In this document: one piece after another, positions 36,963-45,070 of the stretch
How the letters are laid out: every line of letters begins with the position of its first letter
Numbering within the stretch: the stretch's first letter is position 1
Translations under genes and position numbers: made by a program
Notes under the pieces: model-generated
The model's database searches: none
The model's input: the letters and a program-made list of their open reading frames with translations, nothing else
What the model was told of the DNA's origin: nothing
Assembly: GCF_014650755.1 (NCBI RefSeq)
Contig: NZ_BMVO01000024.1
Coordinates: forward strand, 1 to 64,000
Origin: Streptomyces chryseus
GTDB taxonomy: Bacteria; Actinomycetota; Actinomycetes; Streptomycetales; Streptomycetaceae
Direction of reading: 5' to 3'
Length of the DNA: 64,000 nucleotides

Positions 36963-37190
36963 ATGGCGAAGGACAAGAAGCTCGGCAAGGACGACAAGGT
37001 CTCCTGGAGCAGCCACGGACAGACCGTGCCGGGCAAGGTCAAGAAGAAGATCACGAAGCGCACGGAGGCGGCGGGCCGGACCGTCGACGCCTCGAAGGAC
37101 GCGCCCCAGTACGAGGTGGAAAGCGACAAGAGCGGCCGCAGGGCGGTCCACAAGCCGCAGTCCTTGCGCAAGCGCGGCAAGGACGCGTGA
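36963..37190 (+). CDS. DUF2945 / HVA1-type small protein
   Basis: The 75-residue protein is very basic and lysine-rich, with the DUF2945 pattern GDKVSWSSHG-like opening (here KDDKVSWSSHGQTVPGKVKKKI) and an end YEVESDKSGRRAVHKPQSL. It is a small Tudor-like domain whose molecular function is unknown. A GGAGG-rich ribosome site lies upstream of ATG 36963. It is divergent from the SDR gene; its position in a stress-gene region may be coincidence. Confidence 0.8.
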   Translation: MAKDKKLGKDDKVSWSSHGQTVPGKVKKKITKRTEAAGRTVDASKDAPQYEVESDKSGRRAVHKPQSLRKRGKDA

Positions 37191-37323
37191 CGGCCCGGGC
37201 CCAGACACCGTGACCTGAGCACCGGCACGATGTCCGACCGTCCGCCGAACCCGCCAGGCCGCCGACACGCGCGCCCAGGGGCGGTGGCGCGGGCCGTGGG
37301 CGCGCACGGTGTATGCAGGAGGG

Positions 37324-38436
37324 ATGGGCACCGCGCGTTTCGCCGCACATGCCGGCCGGTCACGGGGAACGTACGACATACGGCTGGCCCTGCCGCTTTC
37401 CCTGATCGTGATCGTCACCGTGGTGGACATCCTGGCGCCGCCCGAGGTCCACCTCGGGCCGTTCCTGGTCGCGGCGCCGGCCCTCACGGCGTCGTTCGCC
37501 GGACCCCGTACGACGGGTCTCATCGGCGCGCTCGCCGTGCTCGCCCAAGCGGTGGTCGCCGTCGCGCGGACCAGTCTGACCGACCTGAACCACACCCTGC
37601 AGATCATCTCCCTCGTCCTCATCTCCCTCCTGGTCACCTTCCTGGCCGGTCTGCGGGAACGGCACGAACAACAGCTCACCCAGCTCCGCTCGGTGGCCCG
37701 GGCCGCGCAGGAGGTCGTACTGCGGCCCCTTCCGCACCGGATCGGCCCGCTGCGGCTCGCCGCCGTCTACCTCGCCGCCGAGGCGGAGGCGCAGATCGGC
37801 GGAGACCTGTACGCGGCGGCGCGCACGACCGGGGGCTCCCGCTTCCTCATCGGCGACGTACGGGGCAAGGGGCTGGAGGCCATCGGAGAGGCGGCCCGTC
37901 TCCTCGGCGCCTTCCGGGCCGCCGCCCACTGGCAGCCCGAGCTGCCCGAACTGACCGCCTACCTGGAGGCGGCGGTCTCCTCGGACCTGGACACGCCCGG
38001 CGACTACGCCGCCGACGGAGAGGGCGGCGAGGCGTTCACCACCGCCGCCGTCCTCGACATCCCGGACCGCTCGTCGGTCCTCAAGCTGATCAACTGCGGG
38101 CATCCCCCACCGCTGCTCCTGCACAGCGGCGGCGTCACCACGCTGGAAGTGCGCGAGCAGGCGCCGCCCCTGGGGCTCACCGCGTTCATGACGACCGGCT
38201 TCGCCGCGCAGGACTTCCCCTTCGCGCCCGGGGACATCGTCCTGCTCTACACGGACGGCGTCATCGAGACCCGGGACCGGCACGGGACGTTCTACCCCCT
38301 GGCCGAGCGGGTCGCCGCGTGGTCCGGTGAGGGACCCGAGGCCCTGCTCCGGCACCTGTGCGACGACCTGCGCCGGCATGCCGGCGGCCACCTGGGGGAC
38401 GACGCGGCGCTCGTGGCGATCGAACGGGAGCGGTGA
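37324..38436 (+). CDS. membrane SpoIIE-type PP2C phosphatase
   Basis: The 370-residue protein has four N-terminal hydrophobic segments in its first 115 residues (for example LALPLSLIVIVTVVDI and LVLISLLVTFLAGL), then a short linker and a SpoIIE phosphatase domain with GGDLYA, IGDVRGKG and YTDGVIETRD metal-site motifs. It is probably a serine phosphatase acting on an anti-anti-sigma factor. The start is uncertain: ATG 37324 sits too close to AGGAGGG, while GTG 37309 has no clear site. I see no sensory PAS or GAF domain; the membrane part may be the sensor. It has no operon partner. Confidence 0.85.
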   Translation: MGTARFAAHAGRSRGTYDIRLALPLSLIVIVTVVDILAPPEVHLGPFLVAAPALTASFAGPRTTGLIGALAVLAQAVVAVARTSLTDLNHTLQIISLVLISLLVTFLAGLRERHEQQLTQLRSVARAAQEVVLRPLPHRIGPLRLAAVYLAAEAEAQIGGDLYAAARTTGGSRFLIGDVRGKGLEAIGEAARLLGAFRAAAHWQPELPELTAYLEAAVSSDLDTPGDYAADGEGGEAFTTAAVLDIPDRSSVLKLINCGHPPPLLLHSGGVTTLEVREQAPPLGLTAFMTTGFAAQDFPFAPGDIVLLYTDGVIETRDRHGTFYPLAERVAAWSGEGPEALLRHLCDDLRRHAGGHLGDDAALVAIERER

Positions 38437-38718
38437 CCGGGGGCCGGGCCCGGGGAACTCCCGCACGGCCGCCGCACGCGTCGGGGGAAGCGGTACGACG
38501 CCTCCGCGGCGCGGCAGTTGCGCACGCGGCGGGCGCGCCGCCACCGTGCGTCACCACGTCCGCCGCGGACGAAGCCGCCGCGCACCACGGCCGGGAGCAG
38601 CCGTCCCCGCGACGCGTTCGCCCCCGGAGGTGTGGCGCCGGCGGGCGAGGGCAGTCGCAGCGGGAGAAAGTGAGTCTTGATTTCCGTCACCCGACGGCCG
38701 AAGGCAAGGAGGCCAGCC

Positions 38719-39000
38719 ATGACGCATCCGTACCCCGAGCCGGTGCCGCCGTCCCCGACGCCGCCCCCCGGCCCCGTCCCGGGACCGGACCCCGGGCCGC
38801 TGCCCGACCCGGGCCCCCTGCCCCACCCGGGGCCGGCGCCCGCCCCCGAGCCGCCCGCCCCCGGCCCCGGTCCGGCACCTGCCCCCGAGCCCGGGCCCGG
38901 GCCGGTTCCGCCGGGGCCGGCGCCGGACCCGATTCCGAAGCCGCCGGGGCCCGATCCCGTACCCGACCCGGAGCCGCAGCCTGGGCCGGCCGGACCCTGA
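38719..39000 (+). CDS. proline-rich low-complexity small protein
   Basis: The 93-residue protein is almost pure Pro, Gly, Ala, Asp and Glu in short repeats such as PxPGPxP, with few hydrophobic residues and one lysine. It has no signal peptide and no known domain. A near-ideal AGGAGG (38706-38711) seven bases before ATG 38719 argues that it is really translated. It stops one base before the convergent gnd stop. It could be an extended polyproline structural peptide or an acidic spacer; I do not know its function. A codon-bias artefact cannot be excluded, but the ribosome site makes that less likely. Confidence 0.6.
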   Translation: MTHPYPEPVPPSPTPPPGPVPGPDPGPLPDPGPLPHPGPAPAPEPPAPGPGPAPAPEPGPGPVPPGPAPDPIPKPPGPDPVPDPEPQPGPAGP

Positions 39001-40443
39001 TCAGTCGGCGCGCACCTCCGACCGGTCACCGCCCCAGAGGGTGTGGAACGAACCCTCGCGGTCGGTGCGCCGGTAGGTGTGCGCCCCGAAGAAGTCGCGC
39101 TGCGCCTGGGTGAGGGCCGCGGGCAGCCGCTCCGCGCGCAACGCGTCGTAGTACGCCAGCGCCGCAGAGAAGCCCGGCGTCGGCACGCCGCGCAGCGCCG
39201 CGCCCGCCACCACCGCGCGCCAGTCGTCCTGCGCCGCGCCGATCTCCTCGGTGAACCCCTTGTCGGAGAGCAGGCTCACCAGCCCCGGCTCGGCGTCGTA
39301 CGCCGCCCTGATCCGGTCGAGGAACGCGGCCCGGATGATGCACCCCGCGCGCCAGACGGCGGCCACGGCGCCGAGATCGATGCCCCAGTCGTACGCCTCG
39401 CCGCCCGCCCGGATCTGGTGGAAGCCCTGGGTGTACGACACGACCTTGGACGCGTACAGCGCCTGCTCCACCTGATCGGCGAAGGCGGCCGCCTCCGCCT
39501 CCCCGAGCGGCGCCGCCGCCGGGCCGGGCAGCTCCCGGGAGGCCCGGCGCAGATCCGTGTGGCCGGACAGCGCACGGGCGAAGACCGCCTCCGCGATGCC
39601 CGAGACCGGCACGCCCAGATCGAGCGCGATCTGGACCGTCCACCGGCCCGTGCCCTTCTGCTCCGCCTCGTCGGCGACGACGTCGACGAACGGCTCGTCG
39701 GTGGCGTCGTCGATGTGGGACAGCACCTCGGCGGTGATCTCGATCAGGTACGAGTCCAGCCGGCCGGTGTTCCACGAACGGAACGTCCGCGAGATCTGCT
39801 CCGGGCTGTACCCCGCGACGGTGCGCAGCAGGTGGTACGCCTCCGCGATCAGCTGCATGTCGGCGTACTCGATGCCGTTGTGCACCATCTTGACGAAGTG
39901 GCCGGCGCCGTCCGGACCGATGTGGGTGACGCAGGGAGTGCCGTCCTTCGCCTTCGCGGCGATCCTCTCCAGCAACGGGCCCAGTGACGCGTACGACTCG
40001 GCCGACCCGCCCGGCATGATGCTCGGACCGTGCAGCGCGCCCTCCTCGCCGCCGGAGATGCCCGTGCCGACGAAGTGGATGCCGAGCTCCCGCAGCTCCT
40101 TCTCCCTTCGCCTGGTGTCCTCGAAGTGCGCGTTGCCGCCGTCGATGACGACGTCGCCGGGCTCCAGCAGCGGCGCGAACTCCCGGATCACCGCGTCCGT
40201 CGGCTCGCCGGCCTTCACCATGAGGATCAGGCGGCGCGGCCGTTCCAGGGCGGCCACGAAGTCCTCGGCGCTCTCGGCCGGCACGAAGGCGCCCTCGTCA
40301 CCGAACTCCTCGACGAGGGCGCGCGTCCTGGCGGCGGTGCGGTTGTGCACCGCGACCGTGAGGCCGTTGCGGGCGAAGTTGCGGGCGAGGTTGCTGCCCA
40401 TTACCGCCAGCCCCGTTACACCGATCTGGGCCTTGTCACTCAT
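39001..40443 (-). CDS. gnd: 6-phosphogluconate dehydrogenase (decarboxylating)
   Basis: The 480-residue protein is the long-form Gnd. It has the NADP-binding GVTGLAVMGSNLARN, the DGGNAHFEDT and GTGISGGEEGA motifs, and the substrate site MVHNGIEYADMQLI. It converts 6-phosphogluconate to ribulose 5-phosphate, producing NADPH and CO2 in the pentose phosphate pathway. ATG 40443 agrees with the family start. Its stop lies directly against the stop of the proline-rich gene; no partner genes of the pathway are seen nearby. Confidence 0.96.
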   Translation of the reverse strand: MSDKAQIGVTGLAVMGSNLARNFARNGLTVAVHNRTAARTRALVEEFGDEGAFVPAESAEDFVAALERPRRLILMVKAGEPTDAVIREFAPLLEPGDVVIDGGNAHFEDTRRREKELRELGIHFVGTGISGGEEGALHGPSIMPGGSAESYASLGPLLERIAAKAKDGTPCVTHIGPDGAGHFVKMVHNGIEYADMQLIAEAYHLLRTVAGYSPEQISRTFRSWNTGRLDSYLIEITAEVLSHIDDATDEPFVDVVADEAEQKGTGRWTVQIALDLGVPVSGIAEAVFARALSGHTDLRRASRELPGPAAAPLGEAEAAAFADQVEQALYASKVVSYTQGFHQIRAGGEAYDWGIDLGAVAAVWRAGCIIRAAFLDRIRAAYDAEPGLVSLLSDKGFTEEIGAAQDDWRAVVAGAALRGVPTPGFSAALAYYDALRAERLPAALTQAQRDFFGAHTYRRTDREGSFHTLWGGDRSEVRAD

Positions 40444-40613
40444 GCGTGAGCTCCTGGGGTGTCCGTGTCTGCGTCCGTGGGGATACGTACCGAGGGATCC
40501 GGCTGTTCATCGATCTTCGTGCCGCGCGGCGGCTTCCGCACTCCGGACCGGCCCGTCCGGCCGTCCGGCTGCTCAATATGCCCCTGGCAGGGGTGAGTTC
40601 GGCGTACAAGCCC

Positions 40614-40643
40614 TTGTCTCGGAGCGTACGGTGGCCCTACTTT
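40614..40643 (+). promoter_or_regulatory. candidate promoter of the Rpf-like gene
   Basis: TTGTCT (40614-40619) and TACTTT (40638-40643) are separated by 18 bases and resemble a HrdB-type promoter. They lie about 50 bp upstream of the Rpf/M23 gene start. A GGGGGGAA stretch before ATG 40693 is the likely ribosome site. Confidence 0.4.
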
Positions 40644-40692
40644 TGCCGATTGCGACGTGTCCGACGCGTGACGTGAGTGGGGGGAACCGAGC

Positions 40693-41895
40693 ATGGCCGC
40701 ATCCGGTCGACACCGCCGGTACCAGCCGAGCCGAATCAACCGTGCATCGCTCACGGTCACGGCCTCGGGCGCCGGGATAGCACTGCCCCTGGTCGCGCCC
40801 GGAGCCGCCGACGCCGCTTCGGTGGACGTGTGGGAGAAGGTCGCGGCCTGCGAGTCGACGAACAACTGGCAGATCAACACGGGCAACGGCTACTACGGCG
40901 GCCTCCAGTTCAAGCAGTCCACCTGGCAGGCGTACGGCGGCACGGCCTACGCCCCGCGCGCCGACCTGGCGACCAAGGACGAGCAGATCTCCGTGGCCGA
41001 GAAGGTCCTCAAGGGCCAGGGGCCGACGGCGTGGCCGCTGTGCTCCGTACGGGCCGGCCTGACCCGGGGCGGCGACGTGCCGGACATCAGCACCGGGCCG
41101 AAGGCCGCCCCCGTGAAGGCGACGCAGCCCAGGAAGGCGCCGGCCCCCACCACGCACGGCGAGACCCGTACGCCGAAGCCGAAGGACGAGGCGAAGCGCG
41201 ACGGGGCGAAGAAGGGCGGGGCCAAGGGCAAGACGTACACCGTCGCCGGCGGTGACACCCTGTCCACCATCGCGGACGCCGAGGACGTCAGGGGCGGCTG
41301 GCAGCGCCTGTACGCCGCCAACCGCGAGGTCGTCGGCACGGACCCCGACCTCATCCTCCCGGGACAGAGGCTGACGCTGGACGGCGCGCACAGATCCGCG
41401 CCCGGCAAGAAGGCGGGGCAGCGGGCCGGCCGGGGGAGCGAGGCCGAGCGGGTCACGGCTCCGAGGCCGCCGAAGAAGGAGAGCAGGTCCACGGGCCTCT
41501 CCGCCCCGGTGGACGCCGGCCCCAGTACGCCGTACCGGGCGGCCGGTTCCTCCTGGGCCAGGGGCTACCACACCGGGGTCGACTTCCCGGTGCCCACCGG
41601 CACCGCGGTGAAGTCCGTCGCCCCCGGCCGGGTCGTGTCGGCCGGCTGGGGCGGGGCGTACGGCTACCAGGTCGTCGTCCGGCACGCCGACGGAAAGTAC
41701 AGCCAGTACGCGCACCTGTCCGCGCTCACCGTCCGCGAGGGCCAGAGCGTCGGCGCGGGCCAGCGCATCGGGCGTTCCGGCTCCACCGGCAACAGCACGG
41801 GCCCGCACCTCCACTTCGAGGTGCGCACCGGGCCCGGCTACGGCTCCGACATCGACCCGCTGGCCTACCTCAGGGCGGGCGGCGTCGCCGTCTGA
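40693..41895 (+). CDS. secreted Rpf/LysM/M23 cell-wall hydrolase
   Basis: The 400-residue exported protein combines three cell-wall modules. A signal-peptide region (about 1-42) is followed by a resuscitation-promoting-factor transglycosylase domain (about 43-119, with E54 in ACESTNNW and paired Cys C53 and C117). A Lys/Pro-rich linker, a LysM domain (about 180-229, KTYTVAGGDTLSTIA) and a C-terminal M23 peptidase domain (about 285-395) come next. The M23 zinc site is visible as H293-x3-D297 and H372-x-H374. It should bind peptidoglycan and cut both glycan and peptide, for example during spore germination. No c-di-AMP riboswitch is seen upstream. Confidence 0.93.
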   Translation: MAASGRHRRYQPSRINRASLTVTASGAGIALPLVAPGAADAASVDVWEKVAACESTNNWQINTGNGYYGGLQFKQSTWQAYGGTAYAPRADLATKDEQISVAEKVLKGQGPTAWPLCSVRAGLTRGGDVPDISTGPKAAPVKATQPRKAPAPTTHGETRTPKPKDEAKRDGAKKGGAKGKTYTVAGGDTLSTIADAEDVRGGWQRLYAANREVVGTDPDLILPGQRLTLDGAHRSAPGKKAGQRAGRGSEAERVTAPRPPKKESRSTGLSAPVDAGPSTPYRAAGSSWARGYHTGVDFPVPTGTAVKSVAPGRVVSAGWGGAYGYQVVVRHADGKYSQYAHLSALTVREGQSVGAGQRIGRSGSTGNSTGPHLHFEVRTGPGYGSDIDPLAYLRAGGVAV

Positions 41896-42935
41896 GTCCG
41901 GGACGGCGGCCTCGCGGGACGAGTACGCGGCCGCGGCCCGGGCGCCGCGACCGCCGCCGGCTCCGTCCGCGCCGGGGGTCCAGACGACACCGGCGGTACG
42001 GGCGGGACCGCCGGGCCGGGTGACACCAGCGGTCCGGGCGACGCCGGCGTCTGTGCCGGTACGCCCCGCGTTCGCTGCTGCTCGGCGTGTGCCCCCAGCC
42101 GCTCCGTCGTCAGCAGGATGAGCCCGCCGGCCGCCACCACACCGCTGCCGAGCGCCAGCACCGTGCCGGTCACGCCGTACCTGAAGTGCTCGCCGAACAG
42201 GGTGATGCCCACGGCGGCCGCGACCACCGGGTTCGCCACGGTGACCGTCGCCAGCGGGGCGGCCAGGCCGGCGCCCCGGTAGGCCGCCTGCGAGAGCATC
42301 ATTCCCGTGGCCGCGAGCCCCGCCACGGCCAGCAGACTCGGCAGCTGCCCCGTCGGTCCGCCGGGACCGCCCGCCGCCGTCCAGTCGACCGCCACCGTCT
42401 TGGTGAACACCGAGGCGATGCCGAACGCGCCGCCCGCCGCCGTCGCCAGCAGGACGCTGCGTACGACCGCGCGGTGCACCCGCCGCGCCACGAGGAACAG
42501 CGCCGCCACCCCGCCGGCGGTCACCAGCGCCACCGCGAGCCGCTCACCGCCGGCCAGGGACCGCGCGTCCGCCGTGCCGGTGAGCGACAACAGGCCCACG
42601 AGCCCGGCGGACGCCATGATCGCCCCGCGCCAGGCGGCGGCGCCCGCCCCGCGCCGTACGAACACGGCCGCCATCGGCAGCGCGAAGACGATCGTCAGCG
42701 CTCCCAGCGGCTGCACCAGGGACAGCGGCCCGTACGTGAGAGCCCCGACGTGCAGCAGCGCGCCGAACCCGTTGAGCGCCACGGCGGCCCACCACGCGCC
42801 GTGGCGCAGCGGGGCGTACGGGCGGGCCGGGGTCGTGGCCGCCACGCGCTCCTGGACGATGGCACCGGCCGCGTAGGCGACAGCGGAGACCAGCGCCAGC
42901 AGCACGGACAGCGCGAGAGCACTCATGTGCTCCAC
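41865..42935 (-). CDS. EamA/DMT-family transporter with proline-rich tail
   Basis: The 356-residue protein has about nine or ten hydrophobic helices in its first 285 residues, in the EamA (drug/metabolite transporter) pattern, with the family-like VTVANPVVAAAVGITLFGE near residues 230-250. The C-terminal 70 residues are Pro/Ala-rich and polar. I take GTG 42935, preceded by AGGAG with a five-base gap; ATG 42926 is the alternative. Its last 31 bp overlap the convergent Rpf gene. The substrate is unknown. Confidence 0.82.
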   Translation of the reverse strand: MEHMSALALSVLLALVSAVAYAAGAIVQERVAATTPARPYAPLRHGAWWAAVALNGFGALLHVGALTYGPLSLVQPLGALTIVFALPMAAVFVRRGAGAAAWRGAIMASAGLVGLLSLTGTADARSLAGGERLAVALVTAGGVAALFLVARRVHRAVVRSVLLATAAGGAFGIASVFTKTVAVDWTAAGGPGGPTGQLPSLLAVAGLAATGMMLSQAAYRGAGLAAPLATVTVANPVVAAAVGITLFGEHFRYGVTGTVLALGSGVVAAGGLILLTTERLGAHAEQQRTRGVPAQTPASPGPLVSPGPAVPPVPPVSSGPPARTEPAAVAAPGPRPRTRPARPPSRTQTATPPALR

Positions 42936-42984
42936 GATCTCTCCTCGAAGCGTTCGCGTCGTCGTCCTTGAGCACGCATTCGGA

Positions 42985-43004
42985 CGTACTGCCGACGTAG
43001 TACG
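42985..43004. promoter_or_regulatory. inverted repeat, possible operator
   Basis: CGTACT (42985-42990) and AGTACG (42999-43004) are perfect arms separated by eight bases in the divergent gap between the transporter gene (start 42935) and the FhuF-like gene (start 43125). It could be a regulator site for either gene. Confidence 0.3.
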
Positions 43005-43124
43005 GGGGTACGACCAAGGTCCTCCTCCCGGTGATCGTCTCCCCTCCCCGGGGCGGAGGACAGCGGGCCCTTTCCCTGCCACGGCGGCGTGTGACACTGG
43101 CCCCGGCGAAAGGGTGGGGGAGAC

Positions 43125-43853
43125 ATGGACCTGGCGGAAGTGGCGGCGGTGGGCGGGTTCTTCGCGCTGAGAACCGGGACGCCCGACCGGGGCGCCCACG
43201 TGCCGCTCGCGCGGATCTACGCCGGGGAAACGGCCCCGCTGACGTTCCGCGTCGACAAGGTCGCCGCCCGGCTCGCGGCCCCCGAGCGCAGAGTCGCCGC
43301 CTCCGTCGCGCACCTGGGGCTCGCCGCCCGGCTGTGGTCGCTCGCCCTGGGCCCTGCCGCGCTGTACGGGGCGTTCCCCGACCTCCCACCGGGCGGTCTG
43401 CGGTGGGACGCCGACCTGACGTCGCCGCACGACCTGTGGCTCACGGCGCCGCCCCGCCCGCTGCCCGCCACCGCCGAGCGCGTCCGCGAAGTGGTCCAGT
43501 ACGGCCACCTCGCCCCTCTCGCCGACGCGTTCCGCCGGGACGGCCGGATCTCGCGCGCGCTGCTGCGGGGCAACGCGGGCTCGGCGCTGGCCGGCTCGGC
43601 CCGCGAGCTGCATGCCTGGGGCCGCGCGAACGGGCGGCCCGAGGTGGGGGAGCGGGCCCTCGCCCTGGCCGCCGAGCTCTTCCGCTACCCTGACCTGCGC
43701 GCCACCGGCGCGCTGGACGGGGCGTCGTTCCGCCGCCGCAGCTGCTGCCTCTACTACCGGTGCCCGTCCGGTGGCCTGTGCGGCGACTGCGTGTTCGAGC
43801 GCCCTCCGGTGCGCTCCGTGCGGCGGTCTTCCGCACAGCCCGTATCTGAGTGA
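43125..43853 (+). CDS. FhuF-like (2Fe-2S) protein
   Basis: The 242-residue protein ends with the FhuF-type cluster motif: SCC, ten residues, then CGDC, so four Cys ligands in the C-C-x10-C-x2-C spacing. This is the C-terminal domain of ferric-siderophore reductases. The N-terminal part is a diverged helical domain with no siderophore-synthase motifs. It probably reduces ferric iron in a siderophore complex, but no siderophore or transport genes are adjacent. Thirty-three bp downstream begins glgA on the same strand, which could be cotranscribed although the functions differ. Confidence 0.75.
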   Translation: MDLAEVAAVGGFFALRTGTPDRGAHVPLARIYAGETAPLTFRVDKVAARLAAPERRVAASVAHLGLAARLWSLALGPAALYGAFPDLPPGGLRWDADLTSPHDLWLTAPPRPLPATAERVREVVQYGHLAPLADAFRRDGRISRALLRGNAGSALAGSARELHAWGRANGRPEVGERALALAAELFRYPDLRATGALDGASFRRRSCCLYYRCPSGGLCGDCVFERPPVRSVRRSSAQPVSE

Positions 43854-43886
43854 CCATCAAGGGAAGGCGACGACGGGGGGACCGCG

Positions 43887-45053
43887 GTGAAGGTGGGACT
43901 GCTCACCCGTGAGTATCCGCCGGACGTGTACGGCGGAGCCGGCGTCCATGTCGAGTTCCTGGCCCGCGAGTTACGCGCCCTCGCCCAGGTCGAGGTGCAC
44001 TGCTGGGGCGTTCGTGAAGCCCTGGGCGCGGTCCACGGCCACCGCCCCGACGACGCCCTCGGGCACGCCAACGAAGCCCTGCGCGCCTTCTCCGTGGACC
44101 TGAGGATGGCCGCCGCGCTCGACGGGTGCGACCTGGTCCACTCCCACACCTGGTACACCGGCCTCGCGGGCCACTTCGCGAAGCTGCTGCACGGCGTCCC
44201 GCACGTGATGACCGCGCACTCGCTGGAGCCCCTGCGCCCCTGGAAGGCCGAGCAGCTCGGCGGCGGCTACACCCTGTCGAGCTGGGCCGAGCGCACCGCG
44301 ATCGAGTCCGCCGACGCCGTCGTCGCCGTCTCGCACGGCATGCGCGCCGACATCCTGAGCAGCTACCCGGCCCTCGACCCCGGCCGGGTGCGCGTGGTGC
44401 ACAACGGCATCGACACCTCGCTCTACCGGCCCGACCCCGCCACCGACGTGCTGGAGCGCGTGGGCATCGACCCCAAGCACCCGTACGCCCTCTTCGTCGG
44501 CCGGATCACCCGCCAGAAGGGCGTCCCCCACCTGTTGCGGGCCGCCCGCGCGCTCGACCCGGGCACCCGGCTCGTCCTGTGCGCCGGCGCCCCCGACACC
44601 CCGGAGATCGAGCGGGAGTTCCGCGACCTCGTCGACGAGCTGCGCCGCACCCGCCGGGGTGTGCACTGGATAGAACGGATGCTGCCGCGCCCGGACGTCG
44701 TCCAGCTCCTCACCCACGCCGCCGTGTTCGTGTGCCCGTCGGTGTACGAGCCGCTCGGCATCGTGAACCTGGAGGCGATGGCGTGCGGTACGCCCGTCGT
44801 CGCCTCGGCGGTCGGCGGCATCCCCGAGGTGGTCGAGGACGGCGGCACCGGGCTGCTGGTTCCGTACGACGAGTCGCACCCCGCCGCCTTCGAAGCGGGC
44901 CTGGCCGCGGCCGTCGACCGGCTGACCGGGGACCGGGACACGGCGGCGCGGATGGGCGCGGCGGGCCGCGAACGGGCGGTGCGGGAGTTCGGCTGGGACG
45001 CCGTGGCGCGCCGTACGGCCGTCGTGTACGAGGAGATTCTCAAGTCCAAGTAG
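43887..45053 (+). CDS. glgA: glycogen synthase / maltose-1-phosphate synthase family glycosyltransferase
   Basis: This 388-residue GT4 glycosyltransferase opens KVGLLTREYPPDVYGGAGVHVE, the typical start of actinobacterial GlgA/GlgM. It has the two-Rossmann GT-B fold, with VHNGID and FVGRITRQKGVPHLL in the C-terminal half and the ribose/nucleotide-binding SVYEPLGIVNLEAM. In actinobacteria this protein makes alpha-maltose-1-phosphate from ADP-glucose and glucose-1-phosphate (GlgM) rather than acting as a plant-type synthase. The GTG start at 43887 fits the family. It is followed by glgC after 17 bp, a natural operon. Confidence 0.9.
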   Translation: MKVGLLTREYPPDVYGGAGVHVEFLARELRALAQVEVHCWGVREALGAVHGHRPDDALGHANEALRAFSVDLRMAAALDGCDLVHSHTWYTGLAGHFAKLLHGVPHVMTAHSLEPLRPWKAEQLGGGYTLSSWAERTAIESADAVVAVSHGMRADILSSYPALDPGRVRVVHNGIDTSLYRPDPATDVLERVGIDPKHPYALFVGRITRQKGVPHLLRAARALDPGTRLVLCAGAPDTPEIEREFRDLVDELRRTRRGVHWIERMLPRPDVVQLLTHAAVFVCPSVYEPLGIVNLEAMACGTPVVASAVGGIPEVVEDGGTGLLVPYDESHPAAFEAGLAAAVDRLTGDRDTAARMGAAGRERAVREFGWDAVARRTAVVYEEILKSK

Positions 45054-45070
45054 CGAGCAGGGGGCGGCAG

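Noticed and set aside
40444..40692. Possible c-di-AMP (ydaO) riboswitch before the Rpf-like gene
   Set aside because: The leader lacks the conserved core expected of that riboswitch; only a simple promoter-like pair is seen.
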